64,000 nt of DNA from Streptomyces sp. DG2A-72 (GCF_030499575.1 NZ_JASTLC010000001.1:1860001-1924000); one strand, 5' to 3'. Numbered from the stretch's first letter, positions 41,794 to 50,363 are shown. The notes: generated from the letters alone by a model not told the origin. A program made the numbers and translations.

Positions 41794-41994
41794 AGCCGCT
41801 TCCCGGATTCGAGGTCGTCGTCCCGGTTCCCCCTGTCCGGCACCTATCCGCTCAGCGCCGACGTGAGCATCGCCTACGGCGGGACGGCGACGCTGGACGA
41901 CGCCTTCACCTTCGTCGCCCCCGGCACCACGGGCTCCGCGAGCCCCTCGCCGGTCGAGTCGTCCGGCACCCCGTCGACCGGCCCGCCCCGGTGA
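41794..41994 (+). pseudogene. 3' remnant of an unidentified (possibly exported) protein gene
   Basis: An open frame without start codon follows a TGA at 41,791 and ends TGA 41,992-41,994. Its translation (SGTYPLSADVSIAYGGTATLDD, then AFTFVAPGTTGSASPSP and a Ser/Pro/Thr-rich end) looks like the C-terminus of a beta-rich extracytoplasmic or lipoprotein-type protein. With the adjacent dehydrogenase fragment, the 530 nt between the idonate and cytochrome genes appear to be decayed gene ends. Identity is unknown. Confidence 0.45.
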
Positions 41995-42004
41995 GCGGCC
42001 GCGT

Positions 42005-42625
42005 TCACGGCCGCCACAGCGGATGCTCCCGGTCCGCCCACTCCCGCGACACGGACCCCGTGCGCAGACCGCGGCGGGCCTCCGGATCCGCCAGTGCCAT
42101 GCCGATGTGGCCGGCGAGGACGATGCCGATGGTGAGGGCGAGCCAGTCGTGGACGAAGGTCGCGCTGGTGCGCCACATCAGGGGGGTGAGGTGGGTGAAC
42201 CACATGATCAGGCCCGTGCCCAGCATCACCAGCGTGGCGCCGGCGATCCAGGCGGCGTAGATCTTCTGCCCGGCGTTGAACTTGCCGGCCGGACGGGCCG
42301 ACGCCCGCTTGTCGCGGCGCAGGGCCGCGCGCAGCCAGAGCCGGTCGTGCGGGCCGAAGCGGTTCAGGAAGCGCAGGTCGGAACGGAAGGCCCGGGAGAC
42401 GAGACCGGCCAGCACCGGGACGGGCAGGGCGAGTCCGGCCCATTCGTGGATACGGACCACCAGCTCGCGGCGGCCGACGAGTTCGGCGAGTTCGGGCAGG
42501 TAGAGAACGGCCGCCGTGACCACGCAGACGCCCATCAGCGCGGCGGTCAGCCGGTGCACCCACCGTTCGGCCCGGCCGAACCGGCGGACCTGCGCGGCCG
42601 GGGGCGCCTCAGCTCGTAGGCTCAT
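42005..42625 (-). CDS. cytochrome b561-type membrane subunit
   Basis: A 206-residue integral membrane protein with four hydrophobic helices and histidines placed for two b-haems: His24 (ERWVHRLTA), His60 (RIHEWAG), His159 (FVHDWLA) and His173 (AGHIGMA). This is the family of formate-dehydrogenase gamma and cytochrome b561 anchors. It starts inside the molybdopterin oxidoreductase gene (17-nt overlap) and presumably passes electrons from the quinone pool to or from that partner. Convergent with the gene remnants on its 3' side. Confidence 0.87.
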   Translation of the reverse strand: MSLRAEAPPAAQVRRFGRAERWVHRLTAALMGVCVVTAAVLYLPELAELVGRRELVVRIHEWAGLALPVPVLAGLVSRAFRSDLRFLNRFGPHDRLWLRAALRRDKRASARPAGKFNAGQKIYAAWIAGATLVMLGTGLIMWFTHLTPLMWRTSATFVHDWLALTIGIVLAGHIGMALADPEARRGLRTGSVSREWADREHPLWRP

Positions 42626-43361
42626 CGTCGCGTCCGTTCGAGCGGCCGACCCAGGCGTCGATGTCGTAGCCGCGTTCCTCCCAGTAGCCGGGCTCCACCT
42701 CGTCGGTGAGGGTGATGCCGGAGAGCCACTTGGCCGACTTGTAGAAGTACATGGGGGCGACGTACAGGCGGACCGGGCCGCCGTGGGAGTGGCCGAGGTC
42801 CTTGTCCTGCATGCGCAGGGCGACCAGGACGTCCGCGCGGCGGGCCTGGTCGAGGGTGAGGCTCTCCGTGTAGGTGCCGTCGAAGCAGGTGAAACGCACC
42901 GCCCCGGCCGTGGGGCGCACTCCCGCGGCGTCCAGCAACCGGGACAGGCGTACCCCCTCGAAGGGCGTGTCCGGGACGCGCCAGCCGGTGACGCACTGGA
43001 CGTCCTTGACCATCCGGGTCTGCGGCAGGGCCCGCAGGTCGGCCAGGGTGTAGGTCTTCGGGCGGTCGACCAGCCCGTCGACGGTGAGCCGGTAGTTCCC
43101 GGCGTTCTTGTGGGGGACGGAGGACGCGACCGAGTAGTAGCGGAAGCCGCCGCCGTTGGGGAGCAGGCCGGTCAGTCCCGTGGGGTCCTTGTCGGCCGCG
43201 TTGCCGAGGAAGGACTCCAGGCCACGTTGGAGGGTGGGCGCGGCGACCACGCCGAGGGCGCCCAGGCCGAGGGTACCGAGGAGGACCCGGCGGCCGATCG
43301 GCTTGCCGCGTTCCTCGGGTGGTGCGGACTGCTCCGGCCGCTTGGGCTGTTCGGGGTTCAC
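42609..43361 (-). CDS. Tat-exported molybdopterin-dependent oxidoreductase (MsrP/YedY-like)
   Basis: A 250-residue protein with a twin-arginine type signal (Arg24-Arg25, GRRVLLGTLGLGALGVVAA) followed by a sulfite-oxidase-fold molybdopterin domain. Cys123 in KDVQCVTGW is the expected molybdenum ligand; other family blocks are VDGLVDRPKTYTLADLRALPQ and the C-terminal KSAKWLSGITLTDE. It should act outside the membrane, with the overlapping downstream cytochrome b gene as membrane partner. The substrate is unknown; methionine-sulfoxide repair is the role of the nearest named relatives. GTG 43361 is the start; an ATG just upstream leads straight to a stop. Confidence 0.88.
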   Translation of the reverse strand: MNPEQPKRPEQSAPPEERGKPIGRRVLLGTLGLGALGVVAAPTLQRGLESFLGNAADKDPTGLTGLLPNGGGFRYYSVASSVPHKNAGNYRLTVDGLVDRPKTYTLADLRALPQTRMVKDVQCVTGWRVPDTPFEGVRLSRLLDAAGVRPTAGAVRFTCFDGTYTESLTLDQARRADVLVALRMQDKDLGHSHGGPVRLYVAPMYFYKSAKWLSGITLTDEVEPGYWEERGYDIDAWVGRSNGRDDEPTS

Positions 43362-43370
43362 CCGTTCATT

Positions 43371-43414
43371 CGAGCACCCGCGGGCCCTGCGGGACCAGGG
43401 GTCGCGGGTGCTCG
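43371..43414 (-). terminator. terminator after the APC permease gene
   Basis: A perfect 12-bp inverted repeat (CGAGCACCCGCG at 43,371-43,382 and CGCGGGTGCTCG at 43,403-43,414, 20-nt loop) lies between the stop of the APC permease and the start of the oxidoreductase gene, both on the minus strand. A T-rich stretch is not evident, as usual in streptomycetes. Confidence 0.65.
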
Positions 43415-43428
43415 TCAGGTTTCCGTAA

Positions 43429-44976
43429 TCAGTTCCCGGCGTCCGCCTCCGCCGCCTTGTCCAGCTGGAAGGCCTGGTTGCCGAGGCCGATGCGGGCGTG
43501 GGTCTCGGGGGCGCGGGAGCGCAGGAGCAGGCCCTGGACGAGGCCGATGACGAGGGCGGCGCCGATGATGCCGGGCAAGGCCCAGCTGAGGGCCGAGTCG
43601 GGGCCGGTGCCGACCAGGACGTCGAAGTCCTTGACCGTGTAGCCGGCGATCACGAGCAGGGCGATCCCGGCCAGCATGGAGGTGACCAGCCGCCAGGCCT
43701 GGGTGCCGGCGGCGCCGCGGCGGGCGAAGAAGACGACCACCGAGAGGGAGGCCAGCGCCATCAGCACGATGACGCCGAGGGCGCCGACGTTGCCGAACCA
43801 GGTGAACAGGTGCAGGACGGGCGCGGTCGGGTCGCCGGTCGGCTTGTCGTCGGCGATCGCGAAGACGATGACGACCACGGCGGCCACGGCGGTCTGGAGC
43901 AGTGATCCGGTGCCGGGAGCGCCGCTGGTGCCGGAGGTGCGGCCGAAGGCGGCGGGCAGCAGTCCCTCGCGGCCCATGGCGAAGGCGTACCGGGCGACGA
44001 CGTTGTGGAAGCTGAGCATCGCCGCGAACATGCCGGTCACGAACAGGACGTGCAGCACGTCGGTGAAGGTGCCGCCCAGCCGTTCCTCGGTCAGGAAGAA
44101 CAGCAGCCCGGCGCTCTGCTCGCGGGCCACGCCGACGATCGCGGACGGTCCGGCGGCGACGGTCAGGGCCCAGCTGCTGAGCGCGAAGAAGACGGCGACG
44201 CCCCCGACGGCGAGGAACATCACGCGCGGGACGAGGACATGCGGGCGGCTGGTCTCCTCGGCGTACACCGGCGCCTGCTCGAAGCCGAGGAAGGCGGCGA
44301 CGCAGAAGCACAGGGCGGTGCCGACTCCGGCGCCGCTGAGCGTGTCCGGGTTGAAGGCGTGCAGGGACAGCCCCTCCCCCGCCGGGTCGGCCACGGCCGC
44401 GATGTCGAAGACGACGACCAGGGCCACCTCGACGATCAGCAGCACGCCCAGCACGCGCGCGTTGACGTCGATCTTCAGCCAGCCCAGCGCGCCGACGACG
44501 GCGACGGCCGCCAGCGCCGGTATCCACCAGGCGACCTCGACCTCGGTGTAGGTGGCGAACAGGCCGGAGACCTCGAAGCCGAAGATGCCGTAGATGCCGA
44601 CCTGGAGGGCGTTGTAGGCGACCAGGGCGACCAGGGCGGCGGCCGCTCCGGCGGTGCCGCCGAGGCCGCGGGAGATATAGGCGTAGAAGGCGCCCGCGTT
44701 GTGGACGTGGCGGCTCATCTCGGCGTATCCGATGCCGAAGAGGACGAGGACCACGCCGAGCACGACGAAGAGCAGCGGCTGTCCGACGATGCCCATCACC
44801 GCGAATGTGGTGGGCATGACACCCGCGACCACCATGAGAGGGGCGGTCGCGGCGAGGACGGAGAGCAGAAGGCCGCCGGTGCCGAGGCGGTCGGCGCGCA
44901 GGGCGCGTTCCTGTCCCTTGAAGGTACTGATGCCTGAGTCGGGGGCGGTGCTCGTGTGCGAACTGCCCGTCGTCAT
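43429..44976 (-). CDS. APC-family amino acid/polyamine permease
   Basis: A 515-residue membrane protein with about 12 predicted helices. APC signatures are LSVLAATAPLMVVAGVMPTTFAV, GYAEMSRHVHNAGAFYAYISRGLGG and FLGFEQAPVYAEETSRPHVLVPRV, then HNVVARYAFAMGREGLLP. It should exchange or import an amino acid or amine; specificity cannot be told. ATG 44976 follows GGAAGGA; an upstream in-frame extension to 45105 is an unlikely start. It is 56 nt downstream of the TPR-like gene on the same strand. Confidence 0.9.
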   Translation of the reverse strand: MTTGSSHTSTAPDSGISTFKGQERALRADRLGTGGLLLSVLAATAPLMVVAGVMPTTFAVMGIVGQPLLFVVLGVVLVLFGIGYAEMSRHVHNAGAFYAYISRGLGGTAGAAAALVALVAYNALQVGIYGIFGFEVSGLFATYTEVEVAWWIPALAAVAVVGALGWLKIDVNARVLGVLLIVEVALVVVFDIAAVADPAGEGLSLHAFNPDTLSGAGVGTALCFCVAAFLGFEQAPVYAEETSRPHVLVPRVMFLAVGGVAVFFALSSWALTVAAGPSAIVGVAREQSAGLLFFLTEERLGGTFTDVLHVLFVTGMFAAMLSFHNVVARYAFAMGREGLLPAAFGRTSGTSGAPGTGSLLQTAVAAVVVIVFAIADDKPTGDPTAPVLHLFTWFGNVGALGVIVLMALASLSVVVFFARRGAAGTQAWRLVTSMLAGIALLVIAGYTVKDFDVLVGTGPDSALSWALPGIIGAALVIGLVQGLLLRSRAPETHARIGLGNQAFQLDKAAEADAGN

Positions 44977-45032
44977 CGGGGCCGTCCTTCCTGGTGGGGA
45001 CATATGTGGCGAGGGATGGGGCGATACGGGGG

Positions 45033-46034
45033 TCATGCCGTGCCGAGTGCGGTGGCGCGTGCGGCGCGGAACGCGGTGTGCGGGTCGTGGTCCGGGTACG
45101 ACCACGGGTCGGGGGTGGCGTGCTCACCGATACGGTGGAACAGGGCGGCGGCCTCGGCGCCGCGGCCTTCGCAGACCTTGGCGTGGGCGAGGAAGTTCAG
45201 GTCGACCAGGCGGCGCGGATGGCCCTCCTGCTCCCACTCCAGCCACCAGTCGAAGGCGGCCTTCATCACCTGCCGGGCCCGGCGCCCGGACCAGTGGCCC
45301 GAGCCGGCCGGGTCGGCGGGCACCTGACCGGCGGCGGCCAGCGCGCGGTAGCGCTCGGCGTGCGCGACGACCGGGAGGATCGCGAGCGGCGAGTCCGCGG
45401 GCGCCTGCTCGGCACAGTGGGCCGCGAACTCGTAGACCTCGTGCAGCGGGTCCGGGCCCGTCCCGGCGCGGCGCTCGGCGAGCCGGGCGACCATCAGATG
45501 GTGCGCGTGATGGTGGTCGGCGTACCGGCCGCGGATCTCGCCGAACAGCCGGACCGCCTCCTCCTCGGCGCCGAAGCGGCGCTCCAGCATCAGCAGCCCG
45601 AGCCACGGCGTGGGGTCGGCGGGCGCGAGCGCGGCGGCGGCATGGCAGGCCTCACGGGCCCGGACCGGCTTCTCCTTGCCCCGCAGCGCGCGCCGGACCA
45701 GAGAGAGGGCCAGCAGGACGCACGCGTCGGCGGAGTCGGGTTCGGCGAGCAGCCAGTCCCGGGCCCAGGCCGTGCTGTAGGGCTCCTCCGCGAGAACGGT
45801 GACGCGGTGGCCGCGGCGGTCGAAGTCGTCGCCGGTGTGCGCGAGCAGCGAGCGGACCGCCTGCCAGCGCCCCTGGGCCAACGCGGTGCGGGCGGCGGCG
45901 AGTTCGGCGTCGTCGAGGGCCGGGTCGAAGGCCTGGGCCGCGCGTCTTCGGGCACGGCCCAGGGGTGGCGGAGGTGGGGGCACCGCGGGAACTTCCTCAC
46001 GCGACGCGCGCAGTCGTCGGTCTCGGTTTGCCAT
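45033..46034 (-). CDS. TPR-like helical protein of unknown function
   Basis: A 333-residue protein without a recognised named domain. After a basic, proline-stretch N-terminus (VPPPPPPLGRARRR) it is made of helix pairs with TPR-like spacing (ARTALAQGRWQAVRSLLAH, ACVLLALSLVRRALRGK, AHHLMVARLAERR). Several Trp and His-rich segments (GRYADHHHAHHLM, FDWWLEWEQEGH) stand out. No signal peptide. It resembles uncharacterised streptomycete proteins. The ATG at 46034 is chosen; the frame stays open to 46106 and no ribosome site clearly settles the start. Confidence 0.7.
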   Translation of the reverse strand: MANRDRRLRASREEVPAVPPPPPPLGRARRRAAQAFDPALDDAELAAARTALAQGRWQAVRSLLAHTGDDFDRRGHRVTVLAEEPYSTAWARDWLLAEPDSADACVLLALSLVRRALRGKEKPVRAREACHAAAALAPADPTPWLGLLMLERRFGAEEEAVRLFGEIRGRYADHHHAHHLMVARLAERRAGTGPDPLHEVYEFAAHCAEQAPADSPLAILPVVAHAERYRALAAAGQVPADPAGSGHWSGRRARQVMKAAFDWWLEWEQEGHPRRLVDLNFLAHAKVCEGRGAEAAALFHRIGEHATPDPWSYPDHDPHTAFRAARATALGTA

Positions 46035-46380
46035 CAAGTGATCACGCACAGCAAACCCCCAGCCAACACATCGCGTCAAGGCCCACGAAGTCGTTACACG
46101 CGTCAACTCCTGTTACATGAGAGACACTTGCGGTTCATCGGCCCAACGAGACCACTACATGATCACCACACCACGCCTCTTGACTGTGGCGCACGCCATG
46201 GCGCCACTCGCCCGGACATCGGAGCATGGCGTGACGGTCGTGCGACCGCCCTTGACCGACGGGGTGCCGTGACCGAGTCCACTGCCCGGTCCGGGCACTC
46301 CCAGGGGCACACCGGGCCCTGGGGCACTACAGTCGGCCGGACGCAGCCCCCGGCCCGGCCGAACGATCGAGGTACGCAGC
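46035..46380. other. 346-nt divergent gap, nothing firmly identified
   Basis: This gap lies between the divergent TPR-like and DMT-like genes and is moderately AT-rich around 46,080-46,190. Several TTGACG/TTGACT hexamers occur on both strands, none with a good -10 partner at 17-18 nt. No small open frame with a ribosome site is supported. Confidence 0.5.
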
Positions 46381-47283
46381 GTGTCGCTTCAGGTTCTGAT
46401 TCTCGCCGTGAGCGCCGCATGCTGCCTGGGCTTCGGCTTCGTCCTCCAGCAGAACGCGGCCCAGCGGGCACCCCTGAACGACTTCCTCTCCCCCCGCCTG
46501 CTCCTGGACCTGATGAAGGTGCCGCGCTGGCTGGGCGGCCTCGGACTCATGGTGGTCGGTATGGCGCTCGGCGCGGTCGCGCTGGGCCAGGGCGAGATAT
46601 CCCTGGTGGAGCCGCTGCTCGCGACGAACCTGCTGTTCGCGATGGCCCTGTCCCGCCACCAGACCAAGCAGCCGCTGGGCCGCCAGGGCTGGGCGGGGCT
46701 CGCCCTGCTCGCGGGCGGCGTGACCGCGTTCATCATGGCGGGACAGCCGACCGGCGGCACCGCGATCACCGACCCGATGCGCCACTGGCTGATCATCGGC
46801 GTGATGGTCGGAGCCGCGCTGCTGCTCACGGCGTATGCGAAGCGCTCCAGGCTCAGCTCGGGCCCGGCGCTCCTCGCCGTGGCCGCCGGTCTGCTGTACG
46901 GCGTGCAGGACGCCCTGACCCGGGTGAGCGGCCAGCGCTTCTCCGAGGGCGGCTTCGTCGAGCTGATGACGGGCTGGCAGCCGTACGCCGTGCTGGTGCT
47001 CGGCGTCACCGGCCTCGTCCTGGTGCAGAGCGCGTTCGAGACGGCGTCCCTGCGCATGTCCCTGCCCGCCCTGACCGCCGCCCAGCCGCTGGCCGGGATC
47101 GCCTGCGGGGTGGGCTTCCTCGGCGACCGGCTGCGTACCGACCCGGGCGCGCTGGCCTGGGAGTCGGCGGGCCTCGCGGCCATCGTCGTCGGGATCATCC
47201 TGCTGGGCCTGCACCCGGCGATGCCGTGCGGGGCGCCGGTGCGGGAACGGGCGCGGGATCTGCAGCCGAGCCGACTCAGCTGA
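46381..47283 (+). CDS. DMT-superfamily-like integral membrane protein
   Basis: A 300-residue protein with about nine or ten hydrophobic helices, beginning SLQVLILAVSAACCLGFGFVLQQNAA, similar to actinobacterial EamA/DMT-type proteins. Internal duplication typical of the fold is suggested by GEISLVEPLLATNLLFAMALS in the first half and AFETASLRMSLPALTAAQPLAGIACGV in the second. Transport substrate unknown. Start GTG 46381, with GAGG about 9 nt upstream. Thirteen nucleotides separate its stop from the Nudix gene. Confidence 0.82.
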   Translation: MSLQVLILAVSAACCLGFGFVLQQNAAQRAPLNDFLSPRLLLDLMKVPRWLGGLGLMVVGMALGAVALGQGEISLVEPLLATNLLFAMALSRHQTKQPLGRQGWAGLALLAGGVTAFIMAGQPTGGTAITDPMRHWLIIGVMVGAALLLTAYAKRSRLSSGPALLAVAAGLLYGVQDALTRVSGQRFSEGGFVELMTGWQPYAVLVLGVTGLVLVQSAFETASLRMSLPALTAAQPLAGIACGVGFLGDRLRTDPGALAWESAGLAAIVVGIILLGLHPAMPCGAPVRERARDLQPSRLS

Positions 47284-47295
47284 TTTATTGGCGGC

Positions 47296-47805
47296 ATGAG
47301 CGCTGCTGACGAAATCCTCGACATCGTCGACGAGAACGACCAGGTCATCGGCCGGTCCCCGCGCGGCGAGGCCTACGCCCGCGGGCTGCGCCACCGCTGC
47401 GTCTTCATCCAGGCCCGCGACGCCACCGGCCGTCTCTTCGTCCACCGCCGCACCCCGACCAAGCTGGTCTTCCCCTCCCTCTACGACATGTTCGTCGGCG
47501 GAGTCGTCGGCGCGGGCGAGTCCTATGACACCGCCGCCCTCCGCGAGGCCGCGGAGGAACTCGGCGTCGCGGGTCTCCCGCAGCCCGAGTTCCTGTTCAA
47601 GTTCCTCTACGACAACGGCGCCGGCCAGAGCTGGTGGTCGGCGGTGTACGAGGTCCGCTGCGACCTGCCCGTACAACCGCAGGCCGAGGAGGTGGCCTGG
47701 CACGACTTCCTGCCGGAGGCCGAGGTGGAGCGACGCCTGGCGGAGTGGGAGTGGGTGCCGGACGGGCTGGCGGCGTATGAACGGCTGAGGGCCTTCAGGT
47801 CGTGA
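47296..47805 (+). CDS. Nudix hydrolase (YfcD/IPP-isomerase-like group)
   Basis: A 169-residue protein with a complete Nudix box at residues 69-91 (GGVVGAGESYDTAALREAAEELG) that binds Mg2+ for hydrolysis of nucleoside-diphosphate-linked compounds. The opening EILDIVDENDQVIGRSPRGEAYARGLRHRCVFI is characteristic of the YfcD/isopentenyl-diphosphate-isomerase-like subgroup, whose substrates are mostly unknown. It probably shares a transcript with the DMT-like gene. A palindromic repeat follows its stop. Confidence 0.92.
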   Translation: MSAADEILDIVDENDQVIGRSPRGEAYARGLRHRCVFIQARDATGRLFVHRRTPTKLVFPSLYDMFVGGVVGAGESYDTAALREAAEELGVAGLPQPEFLFKFLYDNGAGQSWWSAVYEVRCDLPVQPQAEEVAWHDFLPEAEVERRLAEWEWVPDGLAAYERLRAFRS

Positions 47806-47837
47806 GCTGATCACGCTGGCCGGCATCATCCAGCCAG

Positions 47838-47905
47838 TCCGGCGATTGAGGACGAGGCCGTTCAGGCCGAAGCGAGGGTCTGGGGGCGGCAGCCCCCAGG
47901 GACGG
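47838..47905 (+). repeat. streptomycete intergenic palindromic repeat (second family), terminator-like
   Basis: The block starts near TCCGGCGATTGAGGACGAGG and contains a perfect 8-bp hairpin CTGGGGGC-GGCA-GCCCCCAG (47,880-47,899). Similar blocks are common downstream of genes in this genus. It fills the 163-nt gap between the Nudix gene and the DUF202 pair and may terminate the Nudix transcript. Confidence 0.7.
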
Positions 47906-47968
47906 GAGCCCGTCCCACCCGCACGACCCGGCCCAGGCCCAGCGCAGCGCCCCGGTATCGTCCTGAGC

Positions 47969-48361
47969 GTGATCGATTTCGCTCGGAACGTCCGTCTGTG
48001 GTTCGCCCCACAGGAGATCCGCGACGAGGGCACCACCCCCGACTACCGCTTCTCGCTGGCGAACGAGCGCACCTTTCTGGCCTGGCTGCGGACCGCCCTC
48101 GCGCTGATCGGCGGCGGCTTCGCGGTGGACCAGTTCCTGCCGGACCTGCGGTGGGGCTGGCGCGTCGGCCTCGCGCTGGCGCTGCTCGCCGCGGGCGTGC
48201 TGTGCTCGCTGCGCGCGGTCAACCACTGGATCCGCTGCGAGCGGGCCATGCGCAAGGGCGAGGATCTGCCGGTGTCACGGTTCCCGGCGGTGCTGAGCCT
48301 CGCCGTCGCGATCGTGGCCCTCGCGATGGTCGTCGTCGTACTCGTCGGCTGGGAAGGGTGA
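47969..48361 (+). CDS. DUF202 membrane protein (YidH-like), first of pair
   Basis: A 130-residue protein with three membrane helices. The family signature LANERTFLAWLRTALALIGGGFAVDQF is followed by two more hydrophobic segments. DUF202 proteins often occur as a tandem pair, as here, with unknown function. GTG 47969 is taken as the start since the upstream extension runs into the palindromic repeat. Its stop overlaps the start of the second DUF202 gene by 4 nt (GTGA). Confidence 0.88.
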   Translation: MIDFARNVRLWFAPQEIRDEGTTPDYRFSLANERTFLAWLRTALALIGGGFAVDQFLPDLRWGWRVGLALALLAAGVLCSLRAVNHWIRCERAMRKGEDLPVSRFPAVLSLAVAIVALAMVVVVLVGWEG

Positions 48362-48687
48362 CCGCCGAACCGGCCGGAGGCCGGACCAGGGACCCCGGTC
48401 TGCAGCCCGAGCGCACCCGGCTCGCCTGGCGGCGTACGACACTCTCGGGCACCGTCGCCGCCGTGCTCGCCGTGAAGACGGCGCTGCACGGCGGCGCGAC
48501 GGTGACCGGTGTCCTCGTCTGCGCCCTGTGCGTGGCGCTCTGGCTGGGCTTCCTGCTGGTCGCCCACCGCCGCATCCGCACCCTCGCGGCGGCCCACGCC
48601 CCCGCGGCCCTCTCTCCCCGGCAGGCCGCGGCGGCGGTCCTGTGCACGGTCGCGCTCGCGGTGTGCGCGGCGGCCCTGCTCTTCTAG
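48358..48687 (+). CDS. DUF202 membrane protein, second of pair
   Basis: A 109-residue protein with three hydrophobic helices and a shortened DUF202 signature (GLQPERTRLAWRRTTLSGTVAAVLAVKTAL). GTG 48358 is translationally coupled to the first DUF202 gene. The two small proteins probably form one membrane complex. Confidence 0.86.
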   Translation: MTAEPAGGRTRDPGLQPERTRLAWRRTTLSGTVAAVLAVKTALHGGATVTGVLVCALCVALWLGFLLVAHRRIRTLAAAHAPAALSPRQAAAAVLCTVALAVCAAALLF

Positions 48688-48810
48688 GGCCTTCCTCTTT
48701 TGGCACGCCCTGTTCACGATGCATCCCCGAATGCGAGCACCGCGGGCCCGCCGTAGCGTGTGTAGCCGATGCCCTTCAGGGGCCGGCCGAGCATCCGAAG
48801 GTGAATCAGC

Positions 48811-49107
48811 ATGACCGTCCTGCACCAGGAACACTCCACTCACCCGCACGCCCACGGACCGGACTGCGGGCACACCGAAGTGCCGCACGGGGACCACATC
48901 GACTACGCGCACGACGGGCATCTGCACCGCGCGCACAGCGGCCACTGGGACGAGTGCGAGCCCGCCGGGCACACCGCCCACGAGGGCCACGACCACCAGC
49001 ACGGCGAGGACTGCGGACACCTGCGTGTGCAGCACGGCGACCACATCGACTATCTGCACGACGGCCACCGGCACGCCGCGCACAACGGCCACTGGGACGA
49101 CCACTGA
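48811..49107 (+). CDS. histidine-rich metal-binding protein with two internal repeats
   Basis: A 98-residue soluble protein with 27 histidines. It consists of two imperfect ~35-residue repeats, each with DCGH, HGDHIDY, HDGH-H-AH and NGHWD or SGHWD elements (about 18-50 and 67-98). Such sequences bind Zn, Ni or Cu, so storage or chaperone function is likely. AAGGTGA precedes ATG 48811 and a strong hairpin follows, so it is a separate transcription unit. No metal-regulator site was recognised in the short upstream gap. Confidence 0.82.
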   Translation: MTVLHQEHSTHPHAHGPDCGHTEVPHGDHIDYAHDGHLHRAHSGHWDECEPAGHTAHEGHDHQHGEDCGHLRVQHGDHIDYLHDGHRHAAHNGHWDDH

Positions 49108-49138
49108 GACGACCATCGGCCTGACCGAGAAGCACCAC

Positions 49139-49176
49139 CCGACAGCTCCCCGCGGCACCGCCCGGGGAGCTGTCGG
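49139..49176 (+). terminator. terminator after the His-rich protein gene
   Basis: A perfect 14-bp stem (CCGACAGCTCCCCG at 49,139-49,152 and CGGGGAGCTGTCGG at 49,163-49,176) with a 10-nt loop, 31 nt after the stop. No T-run. Confidence 0.85.
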
Positions 49177-49220
49177 CCTAAGGTGGCCCCGATCACGTTG
49201 GCTCCCTGCACTGGACGGCA

Positions 49221-49237
49221 TACCGACCGGTCGGCAT
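49221..49237. promoter_or_regulatory. candidate TetR operator upstream of the phosphotransferase/ACAD operon
   Basis: TACCGACCGGTCGGCAT contains a perfect 12-bp palindrome (49,223-49,234) 41 nt before the start codon. The same core (ACCGGTCGGTA on one strand) recurs at 54,693-54,703 upstream of the SDR gene, so both operons probably answer to the TetR encoded at 51,589-52,230. Confidence 0.65.
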
Positions 49238-49277
49238 CATGGTCGGGACCCGTTCTCGCGCCGGCAAAGGAGCAACG

Positions 49278-50357
49278 ATGAGCGCCGACCACCCGCCAGG
49301 TCTCGATCTCGACCGGCTGCGCGGGCTGCTCGACAGCGAGCGGCCCGGTCTGGTCCACGGCCCTCTGACCGGCCGGCTGATCGAGGGCGGACGGTCGAAC
49401 CTCACCTACGCGGTCTCCGACGGCACCTCCCGCTGGGTCGTACGGCGCCCTCCGCTGGGCCATGTCCTGGCCACCGCGCACGACATGAAGCGCGAGCACC
49501 GGGTGATCAGCGCGCTGCACCCGACGAACGTACCGGTGCCGCGGCCGGTGCTGATGTGCGAGAACCCCGAGAACGGGGCGGTGCCCGGGGCGCCGTTCTA
49601 CGTCATGGAGTTCGTCGAGGGCACCCCGTACCGCACGGCCGACCAGCTCGCCCCGCTCGGCCCGGAGCGCACGCGCGACGCGGTGCTGTCCCTGGTGGAC
49701 ACGCTCGTCGAGCTGCACGCGGTGGACCCGGCGTCGGTGGGCCTGGCGGACTTCGGCCGCCCCGAGGGCTTCCTGGACCGGCAACTGCGCCGCTGGGGCA
49801 AGCAGTTGGACGCCTCCCGCAACCGTGAGCTGGCGGGAATCGACGAGTTGCACGCCGCTCTCGGCCGGAACCTGCCCCACTCCCCCGCGCCGACCGTCGT
49901 ACACGGCGACTACCGGCTCGACAACGTCCTGATCGGCCCCGCGACACCGGCAGAGAGCGCCCCGGAGGCGAACGAGCCACGAACGGGTGTCGACCGGATC
50001 AAGGCGATCCTGGACTGGGAGATGTCGACCCTGGGTGATCCGCTGACCGACCTGGGCCTGCTGGTGATGTACAGCACGCCGCTCGGCACGTCCGGCTCCC
50101 CGGTCTCCACGACCGCGGAGGCCGCGGGGCACCCGGATCCGGCCGAACTGATCGAGCGGTACGCCGAACTGTCGGGGCGCGACGTATCCGCGGTCTCCTG
50201 GTACACGGCGTTCGCCTGGTTCAAGCTCGCCGTGATCCTCGAGGGCATCCACTACCGCTACACCCTGGGCCAGACCGTCGGCCCCGGCTTCGACCGCATC
50301 GGCGACCTGGTCCCCGTCTTCATCGAGCACGGCCTCACCACCCTTCAGGAAGGCTGA
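49278..50357 (+). CDS. APH-fold phosphotransferase (ACAD10/11-type partner)
   Basis: A 359-residue aminoglycoside-phosphotransferase-fold kinase. Motifs: EGGRSNLTYAV (nucleotide loop), HGDYRLDNVL (catalytic, His209/Asp211) and ILDWEMSTLGDPLTDLGLL (metal-binding Asp). Domains of this type are fused to acyl-CoA dehydrogenase in animal ACAD10/11 and adjoin such genes in bacteria, where they are thought to phosphorylate hydroxyacyl-CoA. The ACAD gene starts 6 nt downstream, matching this. ATG 49278 has AAAGGAG 5 nt upstream. Antibiotic resistance is not implied. Confidence 0.9.
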   Translation: MSADHPPGLDLDRLRGLLDSERPGLVHGPLTGRLIEGGRSNLTYAVSDGTSRWVVRRPPLGHVLATAHDMKREHRVISALHPTNVPVPRPVLMCENPENGAVPGAPFYVMEFVEGTPYRTADQLAPLGPERTRDAVLSLVDTLVELHAVDPASVGLADFGRPEGFLDRQLRRWGKQLDASRNRELAGIDELHAALGRNLPHSPAPTVVHGDYRLDNVLIGPATPAESAPEANEPRTGVDRIKAILDWEMSTLGDPLTDLGLLVMYSTPLGTSGSPVSTTAEAAGHPDPAELIERYAELSGRDVSAVSWYTAFAWFKLAVILEGIHYRYTLGQTVGPGFDRIGDLVPVFIEHGLTTLQEG

Positions 50358-50363
50358 CCCGAC

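Noticed and set aside
49278..50357. Antibiotic phosphotransferase (resistance gene)
   Set aside because: The fold is shared, but the coupling to an acyl-CoA dehydrogenase and the ACAD10/11-type motifs point to acyl-CoA metabolism.
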